A stretch of 64,000 bases of DNA from Halomonas elongata (GCF_029081005.1 NZ_JAJQTQ010000018.1:18828-82827); one strand, 5' to 3'; numbered from the stretch's first letter, positions 53,752 through 63,772 are shown. Made by a program: numbers and translations. The notes: a model not told the origin generated them from the sequence alone.

Positions 53752-54840
53752 TCAGATACCCCCCAGATGTGCCGGTATATGCACCACCGCGCCCTGGCGA
53801 TCGAAGGCATAGACCTTGTGAGTCGGGAAATAGAGGGTCACGGGCTCATCGACACGAAACTCATGAACGCCCTCGAGGTGTACCGTCATGTGAAAGAGAT
53901 CGTTGTGCACGTGCAGGAACGTCTCGGAACCGCTGATTTCCGCGAGATCAACGATCATGTTGACCTCGATGTCATCTTCGGCACGAGGCGTCAGGGAGAT
54001 GTGCGAAGCACGGATGCCGAAGCGGTATTCCCCCGGTGACAAGACACTCAGATCATCGTTGACAGGGAAATGCAGCGTCTCGTCGAAGGATACCCTGGAC
54101 GCCGTGATGACCCCCTTCACGATATTGATCGGGGGCTCGGAGAACATTTCCGCACTCAGGATGTCACTCGGACGATGGTAGACGTCCCCGGTTCGGCCAT
54201 ACTGGAGCAGGCGCCCTTCGTGCAGTACCGCCGTGTTACCGCCCAGCGCCAGTGCCTCGGCGGGCTCGGTCGTTGCATAGACGGCAATGCAGTTGCGCTC
54301 GCTGAAGACGGCCCGCAGCTCTTCGCGAAATTCCTCGCGAAGCTTGTAGTCCAGATTGACCAGTGGCTCGTCGAAGAGCACCACATCGGCATCCTTCACC
54401 AGAGCCCGGCCCATGGCGGTACGCTGCTGTTGGCCACCGGACAGCTCCAGCGGCTGGCGATCGAGCAGGTGCTCGATATGCAGCATCTCGGCGATACTCC
54501 GCACCCGACGATCGATCTCGGCGCGCCCGACCTTGGCCAGCTTCAGCGGCGAGGCGATGTTGTCGTAGACGGTCAGGCTGGGATAGTTGATGAACTGCTG
54601 ATAGACCATCGACACATTGCGATGGCGCACGGAACGGCCGGTCACATCCTGACCATCCATCAGGACTCGCCCACGGGTCGGCGTGTCGAGTCCCGCCATC
54701 AGCCGCATCAGCGTGGTCTTGCCGGCGAGCGTCCGGCCCAGCAGGACATTGAACGATCCGGGTTCGAGGGCCAGGTTCATATCGGCGATATGCGTCTCGC
54801 CGCTGACCACCCGATCGATGTTTTCTAGGATCAATGACAT
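53752..54840 (-). CDS. glpS: glycerol ABC transporter ATPase GlpS
   Basis: A 362-residue ABC ATPase, first gene of the operon. Walker A reads LLGRTLAGKTTLMR, the signature is canonical (LELSGGQQQRTAMGRAL) and Walker B is VVLFDEPLVNLD. The switch histidine is replaced in YATTEPAEAL. A TOBE domain follows. Paired with GlpT it would give one complete and one degenerate ATP site. Upstream lie 160 bases with no regulator gene. Confidence 0.92.
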   Translation of the reverse strand: MSLILENIDRVVSGETHIADMNLALEPGSFNVLLGRTLAGKTTLMRLMAGLDTPTRGRVLMDGQDVTGRSVRHRNVSMVYQQFINYPSLTVYDNIASPLKLAKVGRAEIDRRVRSIAEMLHIEHLLDRQPLELSGGQQQRTAMGRALVKDADVVLFDEPLVNLDYKLREEFREELRAVFSERNCIAVYATTEPAEALALGGNTAVLHEGRLLQYGRTGDVYHRPSDILSAEMFSEPPINIVKGVITASRVSFDETLHFPVNDDLSVLSPGEYRFGIRASHISLTPRAEDDIEVNMIVDLAEISGSETFLHVHNDLFHMTVHLEGVHEFRVDEPVTLYFPTHKVYAFDRQGAVVHIPAHLGGI

Positions 54841-55099
54841 ACGGATCTCGGCTGTTCTTTGTTATGCGATCACGCTTGGTGCGTGCGTAGCATCACGTTA
54901 GCCGAGATTCGATTTCGGACACAAATGTAGTTTAGCGAAAATACTGCCCCGGCGGCCGGAATCCGGAGAACAATGCAAACAACCTCATGTTTTATATATA
55001 ATTTATTTAAAGATAAGACTTTTGTCTACAGATGCCGTAACGGCATGCTTCACGAACGCCAGCCGATGGCTTTTCGATATTTTTTCGAATTCGAACATT
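54841..55099. other. intergenic region upstream of glpS
   Basis: Contains the glpS promoter region and an AT-rich block around 54985-55015 (TATATATAATTTATTTAAAG). I see no gene and no clear operator; GlpR-type sites cannot be assigned. Confidence 0.5.
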
Positions 55100-55127
55100 A
55101 AAAAAGGGCCGTTCAAAACGACCCTTT
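55100..55127 (-). terminator. rho-independent terminator of upp
   Basis: On the minus strand GGGTCGTT-TTG-AACGGCCC (one G-T pair) is followed by six T residues. It lies about 70 bases after the upp stop. Confidence 0.88.
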
Positions 55128-55195
55128 CGTCATTGTCTCCCCGGCACGGCCGATCACCACCGACGGGAACAACGCATCCTGTCGGAGCCCTGCCT

Positions 55196-55825
55196 TCAAC
55201 GCGTACCGAAGATCTTGTCTCCTGCATCCCCCAGGCCCGGCACGATGTAGCCATTCTCGTCGAGGTGGTCATCCACCGAGGCCGTGTAGATCTCGATATC
55301 GGGATAGTCTCGCTGCACGCGCTCGATACCTTCCGGTGCCGCCACCAGCACGATCACTTTCATGTGCTTGCAGCCTCGGTCACGCAACATGTCCAGGGTC
55401 GCCACCATGGAGCCCCCCGTCGCCAGCATCGGGTCGATGACGATGGCCATGCGCTCGTCCAGATCACCGACGAATTTCGAGAAGTACGGCACTGGCTGCA
55501 GGGTCTCTTCGTCACGGTACAGGCCCACCACACTGACCCTGGCGCTGGGAATCAGGTCGGTCACCCCTTCCAGCATACCGAGGCCGGCGCGCAGAATCGG
55601 CACGATGGTGACCTTCTTGCCCTTGAGCTGATTGACGGCAATCGGCCCACCGCTCCAGCCCGGAATGTCCTGCGACTCCAGCTCGAGATCCTGAGTCGCC
55701 TCGTAGGTGAGCAGCTTGGCCACTTCGCCGGCCAGCTCACGAAAGCTCTTGGTACTGATGCCGGCTTCGCGCATCAGCCCCAGCTTGTGCTGGACGAGGG
55801 GATGTTGAATGGCGTGAACACTCAT
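55196..55825 (-). CDS. upp: uracil phosphoribosyltransferase Upp
   Basis: Pyrimidine salvage enzyme of 209 residues converting uracil and PRPP to UMP. The PRPP loop is [20 protein letters not shown], and the uracil-binding C-terminal segment is [19 protein letters not shown]. The start [11 protein letters not shown] at 55825 matches the family; AGAGG lies upstream. It has its own terminator. Confidence 0.96.
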   Translation of the reverse strand: MSVHAIQHPLVQHKLGLMREAGISTKSFRELAGEVAKLLTYEATQDLELESQDIPGWSGGPIAVNQLKGKKVTIVPILRAGLGMLEGVTDLIPSARVSVVGLYRDEETLQPVPYFSKFVGDLDERMAIVIDPMLATGGSMVATLDMLRDRGCKHMKVIVLVAAPEGIERVQRDYPDIEIYTASVDDHLDENGYIVPGLGDAGDKIFGTR

Positions 55826-56016
55826 GGGCGGGAACCTCTTCGGCGGCGATAGGGTCGATGGCGGCCTTTGTCGCATGGAGCATGCGCAAATTGCGCGCCA
55901 TTCTACCCGTATCCCGCGTTGAGGTTAAGCTGGCGATAGCATGACCCGGGGCGATCGCCGTCAGTACTGTCGCTCGGGACTGATCCGTCGACAGGTCCAG
56001 CCACGATGGCCCTGGC

Positions 56017-56700
56017 TCAGGGTTGTTGAGGCAGCTGCCAATCGATAGGCCTGCGCCCCTGCTCGGCGAGAAAGGCATTGGCCCTCGAGAAATGCCGATT
56101 GCCGAAGAACCCTCGATGGGCCGACAGCGGCGAGGGATGAGGCGACTCGAGCACCAGGTGGCGGCTCGTGTCCACCAATGCCTTCTTCTTGCGGGCGTGA
56201 CTGCCCCAGAGCAGGAACACCGTGGGGCCAGCATGTTCGTTGACCGTGGCAATGGCACGGTCGGTGAAGGTCTCCCAGCCTTTCCCCCGATGGGAGCCGG
56301 CATTGCCCTGCTCCACCGTCAGCGAGGTGTTCAGCAGCAGAACGCCCTGTCGCGCCCAGCTCTCCAGAAAGCCATGGTCGACCGGCTGACACCCCACATC
56401 GGCGGCCAGCTCCTTGTAGATGTTGACCAGCGAGGGCGGCACCTGCACGCCAGGTCGGACCGAGAAGCACAGGCCATGCGCCTGGTTCGGACCGTGATAG
56501 GGGTCCTGCCCGAGGATCACCACCCGCACGTCTTCCAGGGGCGTCAGCTCGAAGGCGCGAAACCAGTTCGACGAATGCGGGTAGATGACCTTGCGCGCGG
56601 CCTTCTCGCCGACGAGAAAATCACGCAATGCCTGCATGTAGGGCGCCTGAAACTCGGCGCCCAGCCACTGTTGCCAGCTATCGGGCAGCGGAATATCCAT
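56017..56700 (-). CDS. ung: uracil-DNA glycosylase Ung
   Basis: Base-excision repair enzyme of 227 residues. The water-activating aspartate is in [21 protein letters not shown], and the leucine loop is [16 protein letters not shown]. It is complete and starts 3 bases after the gpt stop. Confidence 0.97.
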   Translation of the reverse strand: MDIPLPDSWQQWLGAEFQAPYMQALRDFLVGEKAARKVIYPHSSNWFRAFELTPLEDVRVVILGQDPYHGPNQAHGLCFSVRPGVQVPPSLVNIYKELAADVGCQPVDHGFLESWARQGVLLLNTSLTVEQGNAGSHRGKGWETFTDRAIATVNEHAGPTVFLLWGSHARKKKALVDTSRHLVLESPHPSPLSAHRGFFGNRHFSRANAFLAEQGRRPIDWQLPQQP

Positions 56701-56703
56701 GGG

Positions 56704-57183
56704 TCACCGCTTGATCTGATCCGCCAGGGGTTCGACATAGGCCACGCCCATGTCCCAGGGAAACTGGATCCAGCAATTCTGGGCGACTTCCGTCAGGTAC
56801 TGATCCACCAGAGGGCGCCCCTCGGGCTTGGCGTAGACCGTGACGAAGTGCGCCCTGGGCAGCATCTCGCGGACCCGCCGTGCCGTCTTGCCGGTATCGA
56901 CCAGATCGTCGACCAGCAGCCAGCCATCCCCGTCGTGCTCGACGCCTTTCATGACCTCGAGGCCACCCTGATCCATGTGGTCATAGCTCTTGATGCAGAC
57001 CGTGTCGATCAAGCGCACATTGAGTTCTCGGGCGAACAGCGCGGCGGGAATCAACCCTCCTCGGGTGATGGCGACGATCCCCTTGAAATCACGTTCGACG
57101 AGCCGATGACTGAGTTCACGCACGTCCCGGTGCAGTTGATCCCAGGAAACGGTGAAGTGCTGATGATAACGATGAGTACTCAT
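56704..57183 (-). CDS. gpt: xanthine-guanine phosphoribosyltransferase Gpt
   Basis: Purine salvage enzyme of 159 residues. The PRPP motif is [19 protein letters not shown], and [16 protein letters not shown] precedes it. [16 protein letters not shown] at the C-terminus is typical of XGPRT. The start [10 protein letters not shown] at 57183 is chosen by family length. It belongs to the apt-gpt-ung group. Confidence 0.93.
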   Translation of the reverse strand: MSTHRYHQHFTVSWDQLHRDVRELSHRLVERDFKGIVAITRGGLIPAALFARELNVRLIDTVCIKSYDHMDQGGLEVMKGVEHDGDGWLLVDDLVDTGKTARRVREMLPRAHFVTVYAKPEGRPLVDQYLTEVAQNCWIQFPWDMGVAYVEPLADQIKR

Positions 57184-57190
57184 GACCGTC

Positions 57191-57736
57191 TCACTCGTCC
57201 TCGGTGAAGGAACAGACCGCGAAGACGCCGAAACCGGCATCACGAATGCGCTGAGCGCCGCCCAGGTCCGGCAGATCGACGATCGTCGACGTCTCGACCA
57301 CCAGGCCGCCGCTACGCGTGATCAACTTGGCCGCGGCCAGCATGGTGCCACCGGTGGCGATCAAGTCGTCCACCACCAGGATACGATCCCCTTCGCGGAA
57401 GGCATCGGAATGCAGCTCCACCTCGGCTTCGCCGTACTCCAGCGTATAGGTCTCGCTGATGGTCTTGAACGGCAGCTTACCCTTCTTGCGCACCGGCACG
57501 AAACTACAGCCCAGCTCATAGGCCAGCGGCGCGCCGACGATGAAGCCTCGAGCATCGATGGCGGCAATGGCGTCGAGGTCCATCTCCTGGTAGCGGTGCA
57601 CGAAACTGTCGATCAACTTGCGAAACGCCGCACTGTTCTGAAGCAGCGGCGTAATGTCGCGGAAATTGACGCCGGGCTGGGGCCAATCGGGAACGGTACG
57701 GATCACGGACTTGATGTAGTCGCCGTAGATGCTCAT
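57191..57736 (-). CDS. apt: adenine phosphoribosyltransferase Apt
   Basis: A 181-residue enzyme converting adenine to AMP. It starts [19 protein letters not shown], has the substrate loop [15 protein letters not shown] and the PRPP motif [18 protein letters not shown] lies just before the ATG. The stop is 7 bases from the gpt start, so they are co-transcribed. Confidence 0.96.
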   Translation of the reverse strand: MSIYGDYIKSVIRTVPDWPQPGVNFRDITPLLQNSAAFRKLIDSFVHRYQEMDLDAIAAIDARGFIVGAPLAYELGCSFVPVRKKGKLPFKTISETYTLEYGEAEVELHSDAFREGDRILVVDDLIATGGTMLAAAKLITRSGGLVVETSTIVDLPDLGGAQRIRDAGFGVFAVCSFTEDE

Positions 57737-57758
57737 CACGAATCTCAGTCGGTAAGTG

Positions 57759-59063
57759 TCAGTCGAGGAACAGGAACTTGGCGGCGAAGACCAGCGCCAG
57801 CACCACCACGGCGGGATTCAGGTCCTTGAAACGGCCCGAAAGCGCCTTGATGGCCACGAAGCTGATGAAGCCAAGCGCGATGCCCTCGGCAATCGAGAAG
57901 GTCAGCGGCATGGCCAGCGCAGCGATCAACACCGGTGCGGCTTCGGTGGCATCGTCCCAGTCGGCGTGGGCCAGGCTGCCGGCCATCAGCACCGCCACGT
58001 AAAGCAGCGCGCCGGCCGTGGCATAGGCAGGGATCGATCCGGCCAATGGCGAGAAGAACAGGCTGATCAAGAAGAGCGCGGCCACCACCACGGCGGTGAG
58101 CCCGGTGCGCCCGCCGGAAGCGATACCGGCCGTGGATTCGATATAGCTGGTCGTGGTGGAGGTCCCCAGCACGGCGCCGGCCATGGAGGCACTACTGTCG
58201 GCCATCATGGCACGCCCGATGCGCGGCAGCTTGCCGTTCTCGTCGAGCAGTCCCCCACGGTGCGCCACCCCGACCAGGGTGCCGGAGGTATCGAACAGGT
58301 CGACGAACAGGAAAGCGAAAACCACGCTGAACATCGCCACGTCCAGCGCGCCGGCGATATCCAGTGCCATCAGGGTCGGCGCGATGGACGGCGGCATGGA
58401 CATCACCCCGCCGAATTCGTTATGACCCAGCAGAATGGCCAGAATGGTGACGCCGAGAATGCCGATCATCACCGCACCGGTCACACGTAGATACGCCAGG
58501 GCCGTGATCACGAAGAAGCCCAGCAGCGCATAGAGGGCCGAAGGCTCGGAGAGATCCCCCAGGGCCACGTAGGTGGCCTCATTGGACACCACGATACCGG
58601 CATTCTGCAGGGCGATCATCGCCAGGAACAGACCGATACCCGCGGCGATACCGAGCCGCAACGACATGGGAATCGAATTGATGATCCACTCGCGGATGCG
58701 GAAGATACTGAGCAGAAAGAAGGTAAAGCCGGACAGGAACACCGCCCCCAGAGCGGTTTCCCAGCTGTAACCCATGCCCATCACCACGCCATAGGTGAAA
58801 AAGGCATTGAGCCCCATGCCCGGCGCCTGGGCAATCGGATAGTTGGCCCAGAGCCCCATGATCAGACACCCGATGGCCGCCGCCACGCAGGTCGCCACGA
58901 ACACCGCCCCATAATCCATCCCCGATTCCGAGAGAATGCTCGGGTTGACGAAGATGATGTAGGCCATGGTCAGGAAGGTGGTGATACCGGCGATCACCTC
59001 GGTCTTCACGTCGGTGCCATGTTCGGCAAGCTTGAAGTGGTTATTGATCAGGCGTTTCAACAT
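57759..59063 (-). CDS. NCS2-family purine permease (AdeP/GhxP-like)
   Basis: A 434-residue permease for adenine, guanine or hypoxanthine with 12 or more membrane segments. Motifs are [49 protein letters not shown] and the [18 protein letters not shown] stretch. The start at 59063 is supported by AAGGACAC. It heads a salvage cluster with apt and gpt, which use the imported bases. Confidence 0.9.
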   Translation of the reverse strand: MLKRLINNHFKLAEHGTDVKTEVIAGITTFLTMAYIIFVNPSILSESGMDYGAVFVATCVAAAIGCLIMGLWANYPIAQAPGMGLNAFFTYGVVMGMGYSWETALGAVFLSGFTFFLLSIFRIREWIINSIPMSLRLGIAAGIGLFLAMIALQNAGIVVSNEATYVALGDLSEPSALYALLGFFVITALAYLRVTGAVMIGILGVTILAILLGHNEFGGVMSMPPSIAPTLMALDIAGALDVAMFSVVFAFLFVDLFDTSGTLVGVAHRGGLLDENGKLPRIGRAMMADSSASMAGAVLGTSTTTSYIESTAGIASGGRTGLTAVVVAALFLISLFFSPLAGSIPAYATAGALLYVAVLMAGSLAHADWDDATEAAPVLIAALAMPLTFSIAEGIALGFISFVAIKALSGRFKDLNPAVVVLALVFAAKFLFLD

Positions 59064-59237
59064 GGGATGTGTCCTTCGCGCGGGGACATCGTGCGTCCGG
59101 GGTGCGAGAAAAGCCGCACATGGTAGCGGATGGCGCCCCGTGATGCGAGGCGCCACCCACCGGTACGGCACATGACTTTTATATAAGCGGCTCCCGGTTC
59201 AAAGCGCCACCCCGTTCACCAACGCAGTCTGAACGGC

Positions 59238-59867
59238 TCAGTTGGTGCGTTCGGCCATGACGCGCTCGACCGTCTCGACGATGGCCTGTGTCTGGGGATC
59301 GATCTCGAGATTGACGCGGTCTCCCGGCACACGATCGCTCAGCACCGTGCGCGCCAGCGTCTCCGGGATCAGGTCCACGCAGAAGCATGCCCCATGCCCA
59401 TCGGCACCGGGCCGCACTTCGCCGATGGTCAGGCTGGCGCCATCCACGCCGATGTAGCCCTTGTCGAACAGGAAACGGGCGAGCCGCTCGGGCGGCGCGA
59501 ACCAGAGCCGACGATTGTTCGGGGCCTCCTCGATTTCCACCAGCTCGGCCATCCCCATGACATGGCCCGACATGGCATGCCCGCCAATCTCGTCGCCGAA
59601 GCGCGCCGCACGCTCGATATTGACCCGCCCCCCGACCTCGAGTTCGCCCAGGTTGGTCACCCTCAGGGTCTCGCGCATCAGATCGAAGCCGACGCGCTCC
59701 CCTTCGATGGATGTCACCGTCAGGCAGGCGCCGTTGTGCGCCACCGAGGCGCCGATTTCCAGCCCATCACGCAGCGCCTCCGGCAACCACAGCACATGGG
59801 TACGGAAGGCCTCGGCCTCTTCGATGGCCACCACCTCGGCGGTCCCCTGGACGATACCCGTGAACAT
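59238..59867 (-). CDS. ribE: riboflavin synthase alpha subunit
   Basis: A 209-residue enzyme joining two 6,7-dimethyl-8-ribityllumazines. Two homologous lumazine-binding domains are visible: MFTGIVQGTAEVV ... NGACLTVTSIEG and SGHVMGMAELVEIE ... VDGASLTIGEVR. No FMN riboswitch is seen in the 60 bases checked upstream. It is called ribE or ribC depending on the species. Confidence 0.95.
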   Translation of the reverse strand: MFTGIVQGTAEVVAIEEAEAFRTHVLWLPEALRDGLEIGASVAHNGACLTVTSIEGERVGFDLMRETLRVTNLGELEVGGRVNIERAARFGDEIGGHAMSGHVMGMAELVEIEEAPNNRRLWFAPPERLARFLFDKGYIGVDGASLTIGEVRPGADGHGACFCVDLIPETLARTVLSDRVPGDRVNLEIDPQTQAIVETVERVMAERTN

Positions 59868-60079
59868 GACGAATCCTCACAATTTGAGCCAATGCCGAAC
59901 AACGATAAGGTGGCCAGTCTATGAAAACCGCCCAGTCGGCGTCCATGTCACCACCTTGCGCCATCCTTTTGCTGCTTGCCAGGCGAACACCGGCAACCGT
60001 AAATATTACTGCAAAAATGTATTCTATAGATCTTTTTGCTGCATCGTGACGCTATCCCTGCCAGACTCGCCCAAGACAT

Positions 60080-60108
60080 TTGACAAACACCCGTATGAGG
60101 CATAGGCT
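60080..60108 (+). promoter_or_regulatory. promoter of the metNIQ transcript
   Basis: A perfect -35 TTGACA (60080-60085) is followed after 17 bases by a weak -10 TAGGCT. The predicted start lies just before the riboswitch aptamer. Confidence 0.5.
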
Positions 60109-60121
60109 TTCGCGCTACATT

Positions 60122-60205
60122 TCGTAGGCGCCGATTTGTACCCGGATTGCGGGCGCCGACGCCGCGGCGGCATGTCCGGCGCGTCGTGAAATGCAGCTAA
60201 AAGGG
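60122..60205 (+). ncRNA. SAM-II-type riboswitch
   Basis: The first half GGCGCCGATTTGTACCCGGA, continuing TTGCGGGCGCC, forms the P1 stem (GGCGCC/GGCGCC) with the conserved GATTTG..ACC..GGATTGC core. The 3' part GAAATGCAGCTAAAAGGG gives the AAAUG and GCUAAAAGGG elements of the pseudoknot. The known SAM-II aptamer pattern is CUGAUUUAACCGUAUUGC followed by AAAUGUAGCUAAAAAGGG. An additional hairpin (GACGC ... GCGTC) fills the loop. It sits before methionine transport genes and a terminator, as expected of a SAM-controlled switch. The match is by eye. Confidence 0.88.
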
Positions 60206-60221
60206 TGTGTCCAGCGTTGAT

Positions 60222-60248
60222 GGCCACCCGTCAGGGTGGCCTTTTTTT
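60222..60248 (+). terminator. expression-platform terminator downstream of the SAM-II aptamer
   Basis: The stem GGCCACCC / GGGTGGCC with a GTCA loop is followed by seven T residues, 16 bases after the aptamer and 60 bases before metN. Position suggests that SAM binding favours termination. Confidence 0.9.
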
Positions 60249-60307
60249 GGCCTCCCGAACCTGCCCGCCCGCTCCGCGACCCTGCGGCGCCACCTCTGGT
60301 GGCCCAG

Positions 60308-61366
60308 ATGATCCGACTGCAGAACGTTTCCAAGACTTATTTCCCCACGAGCAAGCGCCGAAATGCCCGGGGCGTCGAAGCCCTCAAGGCGGTCGACCTG
60401 CATGTCCCCCAGGGACAGATTCACGGCGTGATCGGCCTGTCCGGCGCCGGCAAGTCGACCCTGATTCGTTGCGTCAATCTGCTCGAGCGTCCTACCACCG
60501 GCACGGTCACCGTGGACGGCCAGGAACTCACCGAGCTGTCCGGCGAAGCGCTCAACCAGGCGCGCCATCGTATCGGCATGATCTTCCAGCATTTCAACCT
60601 GCTGACGTCGCGCACCGTATACGACAATATCGCCCTGCCCCTGGAGCTCATGGGCATGAAGCGCAGCGATATTCGCGAGCGAATCACGCCGCTGCTCGAG
60701 CTGGTCGGCCTGGACGACAAGGCACGCCAGTATCCGGCCCAGCTCTCCGGTGGCCAGAAGCAACGCGTGGCCATCGCCCGAGCGCTGGCCAGCCGGCCGC
60801 GGGTGCTGCTCTGTGACGAGGCCACCTCGGCACTCGACCCTCACACCACGGGTGCCATTCTCGAACTGCTGCGCGACATCAACCAAAAGCTCGGCTTGAC
60901 CATTCTGCTGATCACCCATGAGATGGAAGTGGTCAAGTCGATCTGCCACCGCGTCAGCCTGATCTCCGGTGGCGAACTGGTGGAAGAAGCCGATGTCGGC
61001 GACTTCTTCACCTCGCCGGCCACCCAGCTGGGGCGCGATTTTCTCAACGACTTTCTCGAACTCGAGCCTCCCGCTGCGCTGATCGAGCGTCTCGAGGAAA
61101 CCCCGGGGGAACATAGCCACCCGGTCGTACGACTGGCGTTCTCCGGTGATGCCGTCTCCACGCCACTGATCTCGCGGCTGGCCCGGGAGTGCGGCGTCGA
61201 CGTCAGCATTCTCCAGGCCAAGGTGGAATCGATCCAGGACCGCACCCTGGGACTGATGATCGCCGAACTGATGGGCGACGCGCAGGATACGCGCCGCGCC
61301 CTCGACTATCTGCGAAACCACGACCTGCAAGTGGAGGTGCTCGGCCATGTCCAGCGCGATGATTAA
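60308..61366 (+). CDS. metN: methionine ABC transporter ATPase MetN
   Basis: A 352-residue ATPase with Walker A VIGLSGAGKSTLIR, the signature QLSGGQKQRVAIARAL and Walker B LLCDEATSALD. The C-terminal NIL domain (HPVVRLAFSGDAVSTPLISR onward) binds methionine and gives feedback inhibition. The start MIRLQNVSKTYF at 60308 is chosen because the upstream frame runs through the terminator. Confidence 0.96.
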   Translation: MIRLQNVSKTYFPTSKRRNARGVEALKAVDLHVPQGQIHGVIGLSGAGKSTLIRCVNLLERPTTGTVTVDGQELTELSGEALNQARHRIGMIFQHFNLLTSRTVYDNIALPLELMGMKRSDIRERITPLLELVGLDDKARQYPAQLSGGQKQRVAIARALASRPRVLLCDEATSALDPHTTGAILELLRDINQKLGLTILLITHEMEVVKSICHRVSLISGGELVEEADVGDFFTSPATQLGRDFLNDFLELEPPAALIERLEETPGEHSHPVVRLAFSGDAVSTPLISRLARECGVDVSILQAKVESIQDRTLGLMIAELMGDAQDTRRALDYLRNHDLQVEVLGHVQRDD

Positions 61367-62000
61367 CCTGATTCTAGAGGCCACCCTGGACACCCTCTAC
61401 ATGGTGGCCGTGTCCGGACTGATCGCCGCAGCACTCGGCATTCCGCTGGGTGTGATGCTCTACGTCACGCGACCGCGCCAGATACTCGCCCAACCCGTGC
61501 TCAACGGTGTGCTGGGCATCATCACCAATATCGGCCGCTCGATTCCCTTCATCATCCTGATGGTGGCCATCATCCCGTTCACCCGCACCCTGGTCGGCTC
61601 GTCGATCGGCACCAACGCGGCCGCCGTACCGCTGACCATCGCCGCCATTCCCTTCATCGCCCGACTGGTGGAAGGGGCGCTGAACGAGATCCCTCCCGGA
61701 CTCGTCGAAGCCGCCCAGTCCATGGGCGCCACTCCCTGGCAGATCATCACCCGGGTACTGCTGCCCGAGGCGCGTGGCGGCATCTTCACCGCATTGACGG
61801 TGACCATCGTCACCCTGGTCAGCTACTCTGCCATGGCCGGCGCAGTAGGCGGTGGCGGGCTTGGCGACCTAGGCATCCGCTACGGTTACAATCGCTTCAA
61901 CCCCACCATCATGCTGATCACCGTGGCGATCCTGGTGATCATGGTCCAGGGGTTCCAGAGCCTCGGCGACTACCTGGTGCGCAAGAGCGACCATAAATGA
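61347..62000 (+). CDS. metI: methionine ABC transporter permease MetI
   Basis: A 217-residue permease with five membrane segments and the EAA motif EGALNEIPPGLVEAAQSMGA. GGAGG lies 8 bases before the ATG at 61347, so it overlaps metN by 20 bases. It is complete. Confidence 0.95.
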   Translation: MSSAMINLILEATLDTLYMVAVSGLIAAALGIPLGVMLYVTRPRQILAQPVLNGVLGIITNIGRSIPFIILMVAIIPFTRTLVGSSIGTNAAAVPLTIAAIPFIARLVEGALNEIPPGLVEAAQSMGATPWQIITRVLLPEARGGIFTALTVTIVTLVSYSAMAGAVGGGGLGDLGIRYGYNRFNPTIMLITVAILVIMVQGFQSLGDYLVRKSDHK

Positions 62001-62074
62001 TGTGTCACGGCTTTTGATAACCAAAAAGAATTACACATATCCTGGTTATTCCAATAATATAAACAGCGAGCCAA

Positions 62075-62270
62075 GGAAGCGCTGAATAAATCGCCGAGCA
62101 TAGTGAAGCGCAAGGCGCCCGGAGCACAGAAAGCGAGACATAACGAAACGTTAGGCGAGCTTTCGCGCACCGCGCACAAATTCGCCGGGAGCGAATTTGA
62201 ACCGTCTTTAGATGGGCCCGCAGGGTAGCCGCCAGGAATGGCGGCTATAGCGCAGCGATTTACATGCGCA
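62075..62270. repeat. structured intergenic repeat between metI and metQ
   Basis: The 320-base gap 62001-62320 holds a block with several perfect dyads: AAATTCGC-CGGGA-GCGAATTT (62178-62198) and TAGCCGCC-AGGAAT-GGCGGCTA (62226-62247). It begins with GGAAGCGCTGAATAAATCGC. The style resembles interspersed intergenic repeats in Halomonas genomes. I cannot count copies from one window. Confidence 0.5.
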
Positions 62271-62320
62271 GGCATTTACGTCGTGCTTCCTCACGATTTC
62301 CTCGAAGGGAGACATCTTAC

Positions 62321-63115
62321 ATGCGCAACATCCTGATCGGCGGCCTCGCCGCCTCCGCCCTCACCCTGGCAATCGGCCAGGCCAGTGCCAACGAGCACAG
62401 CATCAAGGTCGGCACCGTCGCCGGCCCGGAAACGGAGGTCATGCAAGTGGCGGCGGATATCGCCGAACGCGAGCACGGCCTGGACGTCGAGATCATCGAG
62501 TTCACCGACTACGTGACGCCCAATGCCGCCCTGGCCGACGGCAGCCTGGATGCCAACGCCTATCAGCATGAACCCTACATGCAGTCGATGGTCGAGGATC
62601 GCGGCTATGACTTCGCCATCGCCGGGCGCACCTTCGTCTATCCGATCGGCGCCTACTCGGAGAAGTACGACAGCATCGACGCTCTGCCGGATGGGGCCAC
62701 CATCGCCCTGCCCAACGATCCGTCCAACGAGGGACGCTCCCTCATCCTGCTGCACAACGAGGGCCTGGTCACGCTGGACGACCCGGAAAACCTCGAGGCC
62801 ACACCGCTGGATGTGGTCGAGAATCCCCATGACTTCGAGTTCCGCGAGATCGAGGCCGCACAGCTTCCCCGAGTGCTGCCCGACGTGGACATGGCCTTCA
62901 TCAACAACACCTTCGCCCAGCCGGCCGGTCTGACCCTGGACGACGCCCTGATCAAGGAAGGCCCGGAATCGCCTTACGTCAACATCATCGCCGTACGCGC
63001 CGGTGACGAGGACAAGGAAAGCATCCAGCAACTGGTCGACGCCTATCAGAGCGAGGAGGTGGAAACCAAGGCCGAGGAACTGTTCGGGGCCCAGGCGGTA
63101 CCCGGCTGGAAATAA
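62321..63115 (+). CDS. metQ: methionine-binding (lipo)protein MetQ
   Basis: A 264-residue NlpA-family binding protein with a signal peptide ending GQASA/NE near residue 23. There is no lipobox cysteine, so it should be a soluble periplasmic protein. Conserved ligand regions are VEIIEFTDYVTPNAAL, DANAYQHEPYM, IALPNDPSNEGRSLILLH and VDMAFINNTFA. GGGAG precedes the ATG. It is separated from metI by a repeat-containing gap. Confidence 0.93.
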   Translation: MRNILIGGLAASALTLAIGQASANEHSIKVGTVAGPETEVMQVAADIAEREHGLDVEIIEFTDYVTPNAALADGSLDANAYQHEPYMQSMVEDRGYDFAIAGRTFVYPIGAYSEKYDSIDALPDGATIALPNDPSNEGRSLILLHNEGLVTLDDPENLEATPLDVVENPHDFEFREIEAAQLPRVLPDVDMAFINNTFAQPAGLTLDDALIKEGPESPYVNIIAVRAGDEDKESIQQLVDAYQSEEVETKAEELFGAQAVPGWK

Positions 63116-63222
63116 GGGGAACCGGACGGCGACTGCGCTCGCAGTAGATATCCGGAATCCTCTCGGCATCAAGAAATTCGGGGCCGGCCACTGTGTCGGC
63201 CCCTCGCGTTGGAGAAGCCTCC

Positions 63223-63675
63223 ATGACCGACTATGCTCTTCTCGCCCGGCAACTGGACGCCCTGCTGGACACGCCTGACTGGCTGACCAACAGCGCCCAG
63301 ACCTGTGCGCTGCTCGTGCAGGAAGTGCCCGATCTCAACTGGGCAGGTTTCTACCTTCAGCGCCAGCCGAACCTGCTCCATCTCGGGCCTTTTCAGGGCA
63401 AACCGGCCTGCCATCCCATCCCCTTCGACAAGGGGGTATGCGGCGCGGCGGCCCGGACCCGCCAGACCCAGCGCATCGATGACGTCCATGCCGTCGCCGA
63501 CCATATCGCCTGCGACAGCGCCTCCCAGGCCGAGCTGGTCGTGCCTGTCGTCGTCGGCGATCAGCTGTGGGGCGTACTGGACCTCGACAGCCCCGAGCCC
63601 GGCCGTTTCTCTGCAGACGATCAGGCGGGCATCGAAGCACTGATCGAGGTGTTCATCGCGCGCACGACGTTCTGA
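63223..63675 (+). CDS. msrC: free methionine-(R)-sulfoxide reductase MsrC (GAF domain)
   Basis: A 150-residue GAF-domain enzyme with the catalytic and resolving cysteines in KPACHPIPFDKGVCG and ADHIACDSASQAELVVPV. It reduces free Met-R-SO, which fits its position after the methionine transporter. GGAG lies 7 bases before the ATG. Confidence 0.92.
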   Translation: MTDYALLARQLDALLDTPDWLTNSAQTCALLVQEVPDLNWAGFYLQRQPNLLHLGPFQGKPACHPIPFDKGVCGAAARTRQTQRIDDVHAVADHIACDSASQAELVVPVVVGDQLWGVLDLDSPEPGRFSADDQAGIEALIEVFIARTTF

Positions 63676-63772
63676 CCCCTCCCGATGCCCCGGAGCCGAC
63701 GCGGCATCGGGGCACGCACTTGCCCGGCCAACCCCACCGGCGAGACAGGTTCAAGCGAAACGCACGCACACG

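Noticed and set aside
60236..60307. Longer start of metN
   Set aside because: The extension would begin inside the riboswitch terminator; MIRLQNVSKTYF at 60308 is the normal N-terminus.
63179..63206. Stem GGGGCCG ... CGGCCCC between metQ and msrC as a terminator
   Set aside because: No T tract follows and it overlaps the msrC ribosome-binding region; it may only be a spacer structure.
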